Position numbers and translations under genes: made by a program
Assembly (NCBI GenBank): GCA_932521035.1
Contig: OW051494.1
Coordinates: 3,210,001 to 3,274,000 of the forward strand
Direction: 5' to 3'
Source: Oscheius dolichura
Taxonomy: Eukaryota; Nematoda; Chromadorea; Rhabditida; Rhabditidae
DNA: 64,000 nucleotides
Part shown: one piece after another, positions 54,636 through 64,000 of the stretch
Layout: every line of letters starts with the position of its first letter
How positions within the stretch are numbered: the first letter of the stretch is position 1
The notes under the pieces: generated by a model
Database searches by the model: none
What the model saw: the letters and a program-made list of their open reading frames with translations, nothing else
Told to the model about the DNA's origin: nothing

Positions 54636-56788
54636 AGTTACCGGAGGGGGCCACTAGTCCCGGCCATTCCGACCGGCTATCACTGGGGTCGTTAGTCTTG
54701 TGGTCTTCTCTAGCCAAGACGTCATGTTCTTCATTCTAGCCGGGGTTATCGGGGGGCAGTAAAACAAAACGACCGTTCAGGAAGAAGTTCACAGCTGATA
54801 GACACGGGGGCCATTCAGAGCCGGCCGAATGACTCCTCCTTTTTTTTCTCGAAGGGAGGACGACAGACGAGGAAGTGCTCTTCTTCTTATCTTCAAGACA
54901 ACGGCCATTCCAGCCATTCGTCTCTGTTCAAAGAACCTGCCATCAAGCGAGCCCCCAACGAACAGCTGCTCCAGCAAGGGGGGAGACGAGTCTTTGACCT
55001 AGACCCTCCCCTGCCATCAAAAGAAAAAGATCAAGGTGTGAATCCGTTGGCCACCGTCATCCAACTTGCGTGAGGCAGAGATTTGAGGTGTTTGCCGAGC
55101 TGTCGCAGCACACACGTGAGGCTCGGTGATACCGTTTGTTGGACATCCCTGCCACTCTTGAGGGAGACGGTTTAAATCATGTGAGACTATTTGAGAGGAG
55201 GTATTTACAGCGAGGGGAGGAGGATACAAAATATGGTAGGAAGAAGCACGCGAATGACGACAGAAAGACGAGGAACAGATGGAGACACGCGTCAGAGACT
55301 GAACAGAACAAGATGTCCGATCCCCCGATATCTGATCCCTCCCGCGTCCCCAATTACAGTCGCAGTCTCCTGTGCTAACTGTAAGGCGAGACAAATGTCA
55401 CTTTTTTGAGGCGATTGACGTCAATGGAGAGGGTGACCTGTTCACACTTGAAATAGACAAAAGGAAAGAACGTCTTTTACACCGGGAAAAAAGAGCAGAG
55501 CAGAATGGACCCAGGTGGCCGACGGGGGCCATTCTGTTCTACTCCCTTTCACCTGGGGACATGTTTTCTACAAGAGGGAGACACTGTTTGCAAAAAACAA
55601 CAGCAGTCTCTAGTTTTTTAGCCTCTTCCTCGACCAGAGACCACCGGCATCTGTATCATGACACCCCCGTCTCCCTCCCAGAAGCCTCGGGATTTCCTCC
55701 AAATTACCAGAGAAGAGTGTGCCGTGCCCCCCGAGCAGCTGTCTGTGTCGTTCGTCGTGTTTCAAATGGGAAGTAAAAGACGGCGGCAGCATTTGTTTCA
55801 GTGTTTGATGAGACCGGGAAGAGGTGAATAAAAACAGAGACACGTGAACCTGGACAAGATATCCCTCCGGTAATCTAATAAAATGGGGACAGTTTCTCTC
55901 AGGCGGAGGAGGAGGAGACGGGGGGAGAGCAACAGAAAAAAAGAAGAAGAAATAGAACTGAAGATGACTGACAGGTGGCCAGGTCATTAATCAAAGGCAC
56001 CCCACCTATGACAAGGGTTCCCTTTAAAAACCCGAGGAGAGGCGGGCGCCGTTCCTGGGAGGATGGCCTGGTACAGGTGGAGGATGGCCCGGCACTTGTT
56101 GTTGATAATTAAAAATGGCCCTTGTAATCCGGGGACAACTGGCTGGCTCCGACGTCCACCCGGGTGGGTCACTCTCCCTTTGATCCATCCCTTGATCCCT
56201 GCCGAATATACACCGCGGTATGCTGTCCCCGCCTGGAGAACAGCTCGGCGATCATGTTTTTCCCGAGGGTTTATGGAAATTTTAATCTATTGAGGGTGTA
56301 AATTCAGTGCATTGATAATGTCAACACGTAGCGGGGCTGATAGAGAGTGACATTTTGGGAGCACGTTGATCAGATAAGGGCGGAAGGTCGTTTTACCTGT
56401 CATTTGGTTGAAACTGGAGGAGGAGGACAGAAATAGACAGAGACTCACCTCAACGGGTGGAACTTCATTTATGGAAAAGTGTAGCGGGTGGAGGACACAC
56501 GAACCACCGACAACAAAATGACTTTTTCCAAGATCAACTGCGCGCGACTAAAGAAGAGAAGAGAAAAGTCAATGATATCATCGCGGGAACTTTGATGATT
56601 CCGCTTCGACCTGTGACTACGCCGAGAAAACCAGGCATTCGAGAATACATCGGAAACGAAAATCAAAAGAGAGGGGTACTGTAGCCATCTTGACTGGAGG
56701 ATGAGGATGGAGGATGGAGGATAAAGGGAGCGGAGGCCCATATAAGGAGAAGAGGGGCTACAGTATACCAAGAAGAAGGAGTGAATAA

Positions 56789-57469
56789 ATGGGATTACCT
56801 CATTTTGTACTTGATCCACCACATGTTTCTGGCTGGTTCTCGCGCTCTCTTTTGCAAGAGAGGAGTGGAATGAGAGGGCGCCTCTGTCCTCTCTTGTCCC
56901 GACTCCCGCCCCTTGCACCCGCACCTGCTGCTGCTGTTGGCAACTTCTCCTCTCTCTCTCGCTCACTTTTCACATTTACGCAAGCACAGCAGCACAAGAG
57001 CTTGCTCTCTCTCTCTTTTGAAACATCAGTACACACTAATTATGAGTCAAAGCAGCGGCTGACACATTTCTGCTGCGAATTTCTCTCCTTTCTGCCGTTT
57101 CTAAAGATGATTGCACGAATGATTGTTACAGTACTATCAATGGGTGCAGCCTGGACAGGGAAAGATCACGCGCATGGTGATAACGGGCAGAGGGTAGTGA
57201 TCAAGGAATACAGGTGGTTTTTGAAGAAGGGAAGACGGCCGGGCGACTACATTCTGATCTGCCTATTGGGCAGTGTAGCCTCTGGTAGTTCTAGAAACAG
57301 GAGGATGGGATACCGGGAGGGTCGACAGTTTTCTTTGCTAATAGATGTCTTTTACCGTAATATTCAGAACTGTATATACGAAACAGTCTCTGGCCTGTCC
57401 CCGCTGCCCTGTGGCCTATTCAACAGGCCAAGTCAGGCAAGACGCGGCATACTAGATATCTATCCATGA
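56789..57469 (+). CDS. Weak candidate ORF, up to 226 residues
   Basis: The longest unexplained single frame in this region. The most protein-like part starts MIARMIVTVLSMGAAWTGKD near 57106. No domain or signal is recognised, and low stop frequency in GC-rich sequence could explain it. Confidence 0.15.
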   Translation: MGLPHFVLDPPHVSGWFSRSLLQERSGMRGRLCPLLSRLPPLAPAPAAAVGNFSSLSRSLFTFTQAQQHKSLLSLSFETSVHTNYESKQRLTHFCCEFLSFLPFLKMIARMIVTVLSMGAAWTGKDHAHGDNGQRVVIKEYRWFLKKGRRPGDYILICLLGSVASGSSRNRRMGYREGRQFSLLIDVFYRNIQNCIYETVSGLSPLPCGLFNRPSQARRGILDIYP

Positions 57470-57952
57470 CAGGATGACCATCTCCCTGTTACACAGGAGA
57501 CGGGAGGATAAAAGAATCCCTCTATTTTAAATTGGATTGTACTTTTCCCAACCGGGGGAATAATATCAGAATGGCCCTGTTTACCCGCCGGAAGATGGGA
57601 TGAGTCAGAAGAGAAGAGCTTACAGTTTCGTCCGTCGGTACCAGTAGCGGGCTTCGGCCATCTTGAAGGGGATTAGGGCGACGAGGGAAACAGTAGCCGC
57701 CGGGACTGCAGAGACTATAAATAATGGGCAGATAAGAACATCTTTGAAAAAGTGGGTACAGAGGACAGCCCCCCTCTCGTTTTGACGCATGTTCTTATCA
57801 TTTTCACAATTGTACGTCACAAAAGGACCGAGAGAGAGAGAGAGGGGCCGCCCTGGAAATAGATGTTTTCAAACGGTGGGGAGGAGGACGTAGGAGGACG
57901 CAATGTACAAGATTTATTATTACCGTATAACAGGGGGGACGACGCGAATCCT

Positions 57953-58469
57953 TTATTCAATAACCCTGGTGTGCATGATTCTCATAGCCGGGAGGATGGA
58001 AGAGAGCAGCAGGAGGATGAAGGGCAGAACCACGAAGACCACGAAGAAGGCAATCAAGATCCGCTTGTAGCGCTCTGTTCGCTGGACATACTTGGCCTTG
58101 GAGGAGAGGGACGGCAGGGGAGAAGTTCCTGAAGGGGATGATAATTACCGGACGATGGACTCACTTGGTGTGGAGGCTGGGTAGCTGGGAGGAGGACTAT
58201 TTCTCTTATAGTTGTAGAAGGGGGGACCCAGCTGGTTGTAGAACATCGACAGGTCAGGGTCATGCAGGTTCGGATTCAGGGAAGTGCTGGAAGGCAGTCG
58301 ACAATGGGGGAGAGAGAAGGGCAGACCTATACAGTTCGGGAAGTTCATTTTCCAAGTCAATCGTCGTATACTTGGGAAGGGGACGTTTGGAGGCCTCTGG
58401 TTGTGGGGAGGACGGCGAGTGGGGAGATCGCGGCTGGGGTGACAGTCCCCCTGGAGAAGAGGGATCCAT
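57953..58469 (-). CDS. Small tail-anchored membrane protein with PPxY motif
   Basis: Three exons join in phase. Exon 1 (58469-58326) reads MDPSSPGGLSPQPRSPHSPS and KYTTIDLENELPELYS. Exon 2 reads SLNPNLHDPDLSMFYNQLG and YKRNSPPPSYPASTP. Exon 3 reads KAKYVQRTERYKRILIAFF followed by VVFVVLPFILLLLSSILPAM and stops RIMHTRVIE at 57953. The cytosolic part is proline-rich with PPSY, a WW-domain ligand of the kind bound by NEDD4-family ubiquitin ligases. One hydrophobic helix lies near the C-terminus after a basic segment, so a single-pass or tail-anchored topology is inferred. No family recognised; adaptor-like small PY membrane proteins are the nearest functional analogy. Confidence 0.55.
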
Positions 58470-59354
58470 CTGAAATGACGGGGAAGTGAAGAAGGGAGTA
58501 GGGAGGAGAATAGGAAAGACGGAAGAAACTGACCCGGGAAGAAGAGGGAAAAGTTAAAATGGGCGAGGGCATCAGAGGGAGCTGAACGAGGCAGAGTGAT
58601 CCACTCGGCCAGACATATTTTCTCGGACCGCAAACAGTGGCTCACGGTGGCCGATGAATTATTCACCGGATGATGTTTAAAACTGTTTTTGCGATTGATT
58701 GGAACAAAACAGTTTATCACGTTAGGTAAATCCTATTAGAGGAGAGAGAGAGAGGCCACGAGAGGGGTCGAAAATAGCAGAAAGGGATGATGGGGGACGG
58801 TGGGTAGGGGGATAATGATGAGGTGGGCAGAGTGGAGGAGGATTGCCTGTGTGCCGTGGATCGTCACAATGAGCGGATGATGTATCCCAAATGGCACAAT
58901 TGGCCGCTGCGCACACATCCACAGAAAATGGACAACCACATTGATCCGACAAAAATGAAATTGCAATTCAAACAAGGCTGGAATAATTGGGGTAGAACGG
59001 GAGACTGGGCCGGGAGGTGGATGGCCGGTCCCCCATCTCTCGGGACGGGTAGGTGTTTGCTACGTTGACTACTGTTATTGAAAGTTTTTGGGAGACTTAT
59101 TATTGTAGAACACGGGATCAGAACATGATCAGGGTAGAGGGATCAATTACACGTGGAGAGGGGGCGGATTGATTGGGGCAGTGGCTGGAACAACCTTGTT
59201 TGGTTGTGAGCATGCGCTTTGGTCCACCTCGAAGGAGATGAGGAAGGAGGGCAGACTCCAACAATCCTACACAGAGTCTTCTATAGAATGCAAAGAAACA
59301 TTGGGTCGGACTCCTCCTTCCTTCCCAAGGAGGCTCTTCTACCACAACAAAAAC

Positions 59355-59445
59355 CAGCGGCGAGTGCCCCGGGTGGAGTAGATGACCAGGCGGTGTACCT
59401 CGGCACGGGTTTGACGTCCTCCTTGGAGAGGAAAGGCCCGGCCAT
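59355..59445 (-). pseudogene. Inverted partial copy of the neighbouring RING-like gene's 3' end
   Basis: The minus strand reads MAGPFLSKEDVKPVP, against MAGPLISKEDVKPVP in the intact gene at 60133 onward, with near-identical bases over about 45 positions. Similarity then continues in other frames (V.RLV...; SPLVFVVVEEP against SSLVFVAVFEEK). At least two frame changes separate the pieces. It lies head-to-head about 125 bases before the intact exon, so it is probably a local inverted duplication that decayed. Confidence 0.7.
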
Positions 59446-59570
59446 CGGCTGTCCTTGATAGTTTTTGAAGATGTTATTTGATGGTCGGAATAAATCCCGT
59501 CTTTCAATTTTCGACAGGTCCAGTCAACTGACGTCTGAATTTGTAAACTTTTCCGCCATTCTCCTTGCAG

Positions 59571-60260
59571 CCACCTTCGTGTGCTGATGGTCAGCAACCA
59601 CACAGGGTACTCCTTGCCGCTTTCGATAGCAACCGGCGCTGCTTCAGACTGGACATAGAGCAAGTTGTGCCGGAACTTCTCGAACTAAAAGAGGAGGATG
59701 TGACACGGGTGAAGATAAAACTGACAGATGACCACGTGGGCCAGCCGCTGCTGAATATACTGGTCGAGTGGGACGGCGACGACACCTCGACGGCTTGGAG
59801 ATGGGCCCGGCTGACCGGCACCCCCTATCGGCAGCTGGTCTCTCTGCCTTGTGATGGCCCTTGCGGCAAGACGTACCCGTATACGGAACTGGCCGAGTTC
59901 GGCATATGCGAGCATTCGATCTGTGCCAATTGTTTACGAGAGACGAAGAAGTGCCCGATGGAGGCCGGCTGCCTGGACCAGCTCCTCAACTGTAAGCTCA
60001 TTCTCATCGAGAAAGACGGCAAGAGACTGCTAAAACGAACCCTGACAGAGGAGTGGTACGCCTCGCAGACGGTGGCCTCGACCAGGCAGCTGCTGGCCTC
60101 GATGGCAAAGAAGCCGCTGGTCCGGTTGATGGCCGGGCCTCTCATCTCCAAGGAGGACGTCAAGCCGGTGCCGGAGGATGCCGTCCGCCTGGTCGACCTA
60201 CTCGACCACGGCCAATCGTCGCTGGTCTTTGTGGCCGTCTTCGAGGAGAAGAAGAACTGA
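59571..60260 (+). CDS. RING-like zinc-binding protein, last exon
   Basis: An exon of about 230 codons begins at a TTCTCCTTGCAG acceptor and ends EEKKN at 60260. Near residues 105-150 it has LPCDGPCGKTYPYTELAEFG, ICEHSICANCLRETKKCPME and AGCLDQLLNC, a RING-like C-x3-C, C-x-H-x2-C-x2-C, C-x5-C series whose first and last spacings are wider than the RING consensus. If functional it would be an E3 ubiquitin ligase; this is inference. The upstream part (RCFRLDIEQVVPELLELKEE, VGQPLLNILVEWDGDD) is unrecognised. The first exon with the ATG was not identified: the ATG at 59471 followed by a 53-base intron gives the wrong phase. Confidence 0.65.
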   Translation, partial: PPSCADGQQPHRVLLAAFDSNRRCFRLDIEQVVPELLELKEEDVTRVKIKLTDDHVGQPLLNILVEWDGDDTSTAWRWARLTGTPYRQLVSLPCDGPCGKTYPYTELAEFGICEHSICANCLRETKKCPMEAGCLDQLLNCKLILIEKDGKRLLKRTLTEEWYASQTVASTRQLLASMAKKPLVRLMAGPLISKEDVKPVPEDAVRLVDLLDHGQSSLVFVAVFEEKKN

Positions 60261-60277
60261 ACATCACGATGACATTG

Positions 60278-60283
60278 AATAAA
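60278..60283 (+). terminator. AATAAA polyadenylation signal for the RING-like gene
   Basis: Canonical hexamer 18 bases after the stop codon. Confidence 0.6.
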
Positions 60284-63200
60284 GGAAGATGTTTGCGTAT
60301 TAATCGCGGTGTTCCCCGGGGAGGGGATCGGCCCCCTCATCAATAGCCGGGGGGCCAGCCGGCTCCTTTTGTTTCAGTCACACCCTCTCATCCTCCCTCT
60401 TGTACTTTTCATGTTCGGCCGTTCGTGTCTCGGTTTGATTGAGAAGATTGGATTGCGCGTGTGGAGGCTCGTTAAAGAGCCAAATCCAATGAGATAATGA
60501 CGCCTATGCCGGGCTACTGACAGCCGATGGCGCGAGCCGCTGCTGCTGACCAGCTGCACCCCGTCATTCTGTTTCAATGCGTTCCCTCCATCCTCACCCA
60601 GTCCTTCTCGAGTCACTTTCTAACTTCTAAATGTTCTGTGATCCTCCTCTATTCCTTGTCCGTCTCCCCTGTCCCCTCTATCTCCAGACCATCGTTCCCC
60701 TCATCCTCCACCTGGTCTCCCTCTTCTCTATGTTTATTTGTTGGTTTCCCAAGTATCTAAATTTGTGATCGGGGATGCACCTGGTGAGCATCTCGCTCTC
60801 TCTCGGAGGAGGAGGCTTTCGCAAGTCCCTCTGCTGCCATCACACAGCGTGGCGGCGTGGGTGTTTTGTGGCAGCAACTGCTGACCTAAGCCCTGTGCAG
60901 TCTGGCGACTGCTCTAGTCAATCTCCCCTAAATATCGACCTCTTACCTTATTATGAGCACCTTCTTCTTTTTCTTCTCTTTCTTCTGTCAGAATATTGTT
61001 CTTCTCGGAACGTGTGATTTATTCGTCGGAGGAGGTTTAGTCACCAAACAGCTCCGGCTGTACGCCTGGCAGAGCACACGGCCTACTACTCTGCCATCCT
61101 CCTCCCTTCCAAATCTCCACGGGTCGCCTTGGCTACCCTGGAGTCATAATTACACAAAGGGCGGTTCCGCCCTAATCCTAATGGTCAGCGCCTTTCAAAC
61201 ATTTCAAGGCCAGGGTGTGGTCAAAATGAACCAGGGGCTGACAAATGACCCCCTCTCTCACCTGTTGCCATATTTCTCTGGCCATTGTTCAACCCTTATT
61301 ACGAATTCAACGGGGGGCAGATTGTTCACCTTGTCACTTGAGACGTTGTCCACCTTCCTCCGGCTACTTCTTTCTTAAAGGGGGCTCCGTCCCGATTAGT
61401 AATAAAAGACTAGAGAGAGAGACTCATAAAGTTTATGTTCCCCGGCCGCGCAGCCCCTTTTTGCCCCTCGGCTTGTCAGTTCCTTCGCGGCTGTCTGTTT
61501 TACGTGCTGCGCTCTTCTGTCTTAATTGAAGAAAATCGATTCACCCCCTCCTGATCCAGCTGCTAGTCACACCCATCCCGGTAGATCATCACTTTTATAT
61601 AAGTTGCATTGTGAGGGGACACATTGATCGCCGTTGTGTGGGGGTCCTTCGTCTTACACACTGCCTCCTCTCTCTCTCCTGGGTTTATTCCATCACGGAA
61701 GGCTCACCACATCGGCTTCTGTCTCTTCTGAAGGGTCATCTCCTCTCCCTTATCCAGTACCGTATCAGCCCCTTTTCCCTAAAAATGCCCAAGGAGACCG
61801 TCTGCCAGTAGCTCATTGCCAGTATTCCTCTCCCGTCTCTTCTCCATTTCAACAAAAATGAAGACGAGATGGTTTTCCTGAAGGGTGCCCCATCCTCTCC
61901 TCCTTTTTTCATCCTCCCCCATCGAACGCCCGGCTTGAAAATGCCCCACAATGGCGTACATGACATAAATCGCGGTAGACATTCGGAACTGCCGGGCACT
62001 TTACCTTCTCCCACGCCTCTCCAGCCCGGCTCTCCCTTCCCCCTCGCCTCCTATCTTTTTAAAGTAATCCAAAACAGGAACCGGTTTCCCCTTTTGCCCC
62101 CTAATTTGTGAGAGGAGATACACTTCCTGGGAGGCGGGGAGATCTCCTCCGTTTTTTCCCGGCTTATTGACATTGTCGTCCGGAAAGGAAGTCTCGCCCT
62201 CCTCGGCCGAATGTTTCGGCTCGGCTGCTCCCTAAGTGGTGGCATTTATTTATTCATGACCGGCCATTTCACACAAACTTCTTTCAGGGGGCAAACAGTG
62301 AGTAAGGGGGTGGCTGGGGACAACTTATAGCCCTATCAGCCAGTCCTCTGTATAAACTGATGGCATTCCCTCTTGATCCCGTTCCATTCTCGTCCATCGC
62401 CTGCTGCCAGCTGCCCTCCTCTGTCCTCTTTCCTACTTCCTTCCTCGTGCCTTCACATTGCCCGTTTCCTCCTTTTCCGGAAAAGAAGTAGTTGTCCACC
62501 CCGGGTAGTAGTAGTAGTCCTTGGTTTGAGGGGGTGGTCAAGATCGGCGGATCACTGGGCAGAGAGCGGACTGATTCGAGAGGGAGGAGACAAAACAGCT
62601 GCTGGGAAGAGATCACTTCCAGCAGTGTTTAGCAACAAGTTTGGGGGGGGGGGGGGGGTAATTTTGAACTTTGGAGAGGGGGGAGGGGGTCATTTATCAG
62701 GAAAGGCCATATGCTGCCGGCTACTCTCTCTCTCTTCGGACACAAAGGAGTCTATTTCTTTCACTCTGCCCCTACTCCTACGAAAAAGTAATCAAGACCT
62801 GTATTGTGACTCATTCCTGGCTCCTTTTCTTCCATTCGAGAAGGGATAACCCACCCGTTTCTAAGGTCTCCATTTGTAATGCAAGGTGTCAATCCGTCTT
62901 CCACCTTTTCTCGGTGTTCTTTTTTGCCCAGCCCCCTCCTGGAAATAGCCCATTTGTGGTCAGATCTTATCGCGTGTAGATCGCCGAACCCAATGGTCCA
63001 TGTCCTCCCGGCTGCTTCTCCTCCTCGTTGTCTTCCTCATTGATCTGTGTTCTTCCACCCTACTGGTCATCATTTATCCCCCTCTCGAAATCCCTGTCCC
63101 TTTATAATTACCCTCCCCTCCGGTCCAATTGACAACAGTCAATTAGGCATCTGTGTGTACGTACCTGCCAGCCGGTCGGACCACCAACCGTTTACGATCT

Positions 63201-63438
63201 GTCGCTCCCTCCTGTCCATTTCCGTAACCCCCACAACTGTCCTCCAGCCCCTTCTCTCTTCAATATTTCTCCTATCCCAACCACAATAAATGAATCACCG
63301 CCGTCTTCCCCCTTCCAATTGTCCCAGATACCCTTCTGACTCACACTCTTCTCCACTTTTCTGTGACTGTTTCCTTCTTCTTCTCTTTTTATCACTTCTA
63401 CATGACAATTTGAGGTCATTTCAGCGCTGGGCGTTCCT
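60284..63438. other. 3.2-kb non-coding region upstream of integrin alpha
   Basis: GC-rich, CT-biased sequence. It includes a run of 16 G at 62643-62658. ORFs up to 158 codons lack domains or splice support. It probably contains the integrin promoter, but no specific site could be named. Confidence 0.45.
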
Positions 63439-64000
63439 ATGCGGGTCCAGCCGGCCTGGGGCCTTCTTCTCTGCTGCTTAGCCGGCTTGGAGGCCTTCAA
63501 TGTCGACACGAAGAATGTCGTCGTGCACAGTATGCCGGGCAAGTACTTCGGCTACTCGCTCGACTTTTACAACGAACAAAAAGGAATGCCAGTGTGAGTC
63601 ACAGATGTCACCTCATTAGCAATTCATCCGGATGGTCATCCTTCTCCTCCTCCTTGTCCCCTTGTTATTTATGGTCCACCTGTCACCACTTCCAAAGTGA
63701 CCGTGTCGGGCAGGCGCATCCCCTAGTACTAGACGAGAATACCAGAGACTTCTTCAGGTTAGTGGTAGGAGCTCCCGAATCGGAGACGACGAATCCAAAT
63801 CTCCGTGGCATCCGGAGGCCGGGAGCCGTCTTTGTCTGCTCCGTCAACAAGGCCACCTGTAGGGAGGCCCACGTCGACCAGAAACGTGAGTGTCTCTCCG
63901 TGTCCAGTAGGGGGTAGCCCTTCTCATCGCTGATTCAAATCGGCAGACGACACGCAATTCATGCATTTACGGCCATCTGGGGAGGGTGTCTTCATCATTG
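63439..64000 (+). CDS. Integrin alpha subunit, N-terminus (runs off the window)
   Basis: Three exons: 63439-63593, 63758-63885 and 63947 onward. A GTCATTTCAG acceptor lies 18 bases before the ATG. MRVQPAWGLLLCCLAGLEA is a signal peptide; the mature chain opens FNVDTKNVVVHSMPGKYFGY, then SLDFYNEQKGMPV|LVVGAPES, the first FG-GAP blade of the integrin beta-propeller, and RRPGAVFVCSVNKATC. It continues HDTQFMHLRPSGEGVFII to the window end. Phases agree across both introns (164 and 61 bases). The fragment is too short to say whether it is laminin-type (ina-1) or RGD-type (pat-2). It would pair with a beta subunit at the plasma membrane for matrix adhesion. Confidence 0.88.

Larger units (their letters stand above)
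52031..57952. other. 5.9-kb mostly non-coding region
   Basis: GC-rich and purine/pyrimidine-biased. It holds a (CA)n run near 52558. Many ORFs exist, but none has domain or splice support apart from two weak candidates listed separately. On the minus strand near 57620-57700 an acceptor (ATAGTCTCTGCAG) precedes a short open stretch ending MAEARYWYRRTKL, which might be an alternative last exon of the neighbouring membrane-protein gene. Otherwise nothing recognised. Confidence 0.45.

Noticed and set aside
62373-62849. 158-codon plus-strand ORF
   Set aside because: Crosses a 16-G run and low-complexity CT sequence; no protein-like features.

Overview
The window is animal nuclear DNA. It most resembles a nematode, possibly one of the early-branching Enoplea/Dorylaimia lineages. 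The reasons are very short introns (many of about 38-60 bases with GT..TTTCAG borders), tight gene packing, a PP2C close to C. elegans ppm-2, a nematode-type CK1/TTBK-like kinase, and a splice-acceptor sequence just upstream of nearly every start codon, as expected where mRNAs receive a trans-spliced leader. The species cannot be fixed from sequence alone.

Layout. 0.3-4.5 kb (+): par-3 polarity scaffold. 4.5-24.1 kb: an AT-rich, gene-dense block with EIF1AD (-), a small unknown (+), an LRAT/PLAAT-like acyltransferase (-), INTS11 (-), a ppm-2-like PP2C (-), a small secreted cysteine-rich TSP1-like protein assembled here from seven exons (+), PI4KA (-), PSME3 (-) and MITD1 (-). 24.6-26.0 kb: dynactin-2 (+). 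26.3-29.3 kb: GRK2/3 (-). 29.3-33.8 kb: no supportable gene. 33.8-38.6 kb: a type-B carboxylesterase (-) and a CK1-like kinase with a lysine-rich N-terminus (-). 39.4-41.3 kb: an unknown partial gene, a GC-rich hairpin cluster, a 270-bp foldback element and a SINE-like tract. 41.8-44.5 kb: AHSA1 (+) and SRSF1 (+). 45.7-46.9 kb: a tandem array of four diverged, structured units. 47.4-52.0 kb: an unknown gene (+) and a PIM-family kinase (-). 52-58 kb: mostly non-coding. 58.0-60.3 kb: a small PPxY membrane protein (-) and a RING-like protein (+) with a broken inverted partial copy beside it. 60.3-63.4 kb: non-coding. 63.4 kb to the end: the start of an integrin alpha gene (+).

Most genes are conserved single-copy housekeeping or signalling genes and do not form one pathway. 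MITD1-PSME3-PI4KA and INTS11-LRAT lie head-to-tail on one strand, with 138-176 bases between stop and next start and an acceptor before each downstream start, so they look like operons.

The most interesting signal is the array at 45.7-46.8 kb. Each unit carries a splice-donor-like CCC|GTA inside a stem motif, a TCCC..GGGA hairpin, an Sm-site-like AATTTTTG and a 3' hairpin whose stem is kept while its sequence differs. This is the architecture of spliced-leader RNA genes. The donor-stem motif also recurs as single or inverted copies in introns elsewhere. All protein identities come from reading translations by eye; no database search was run.
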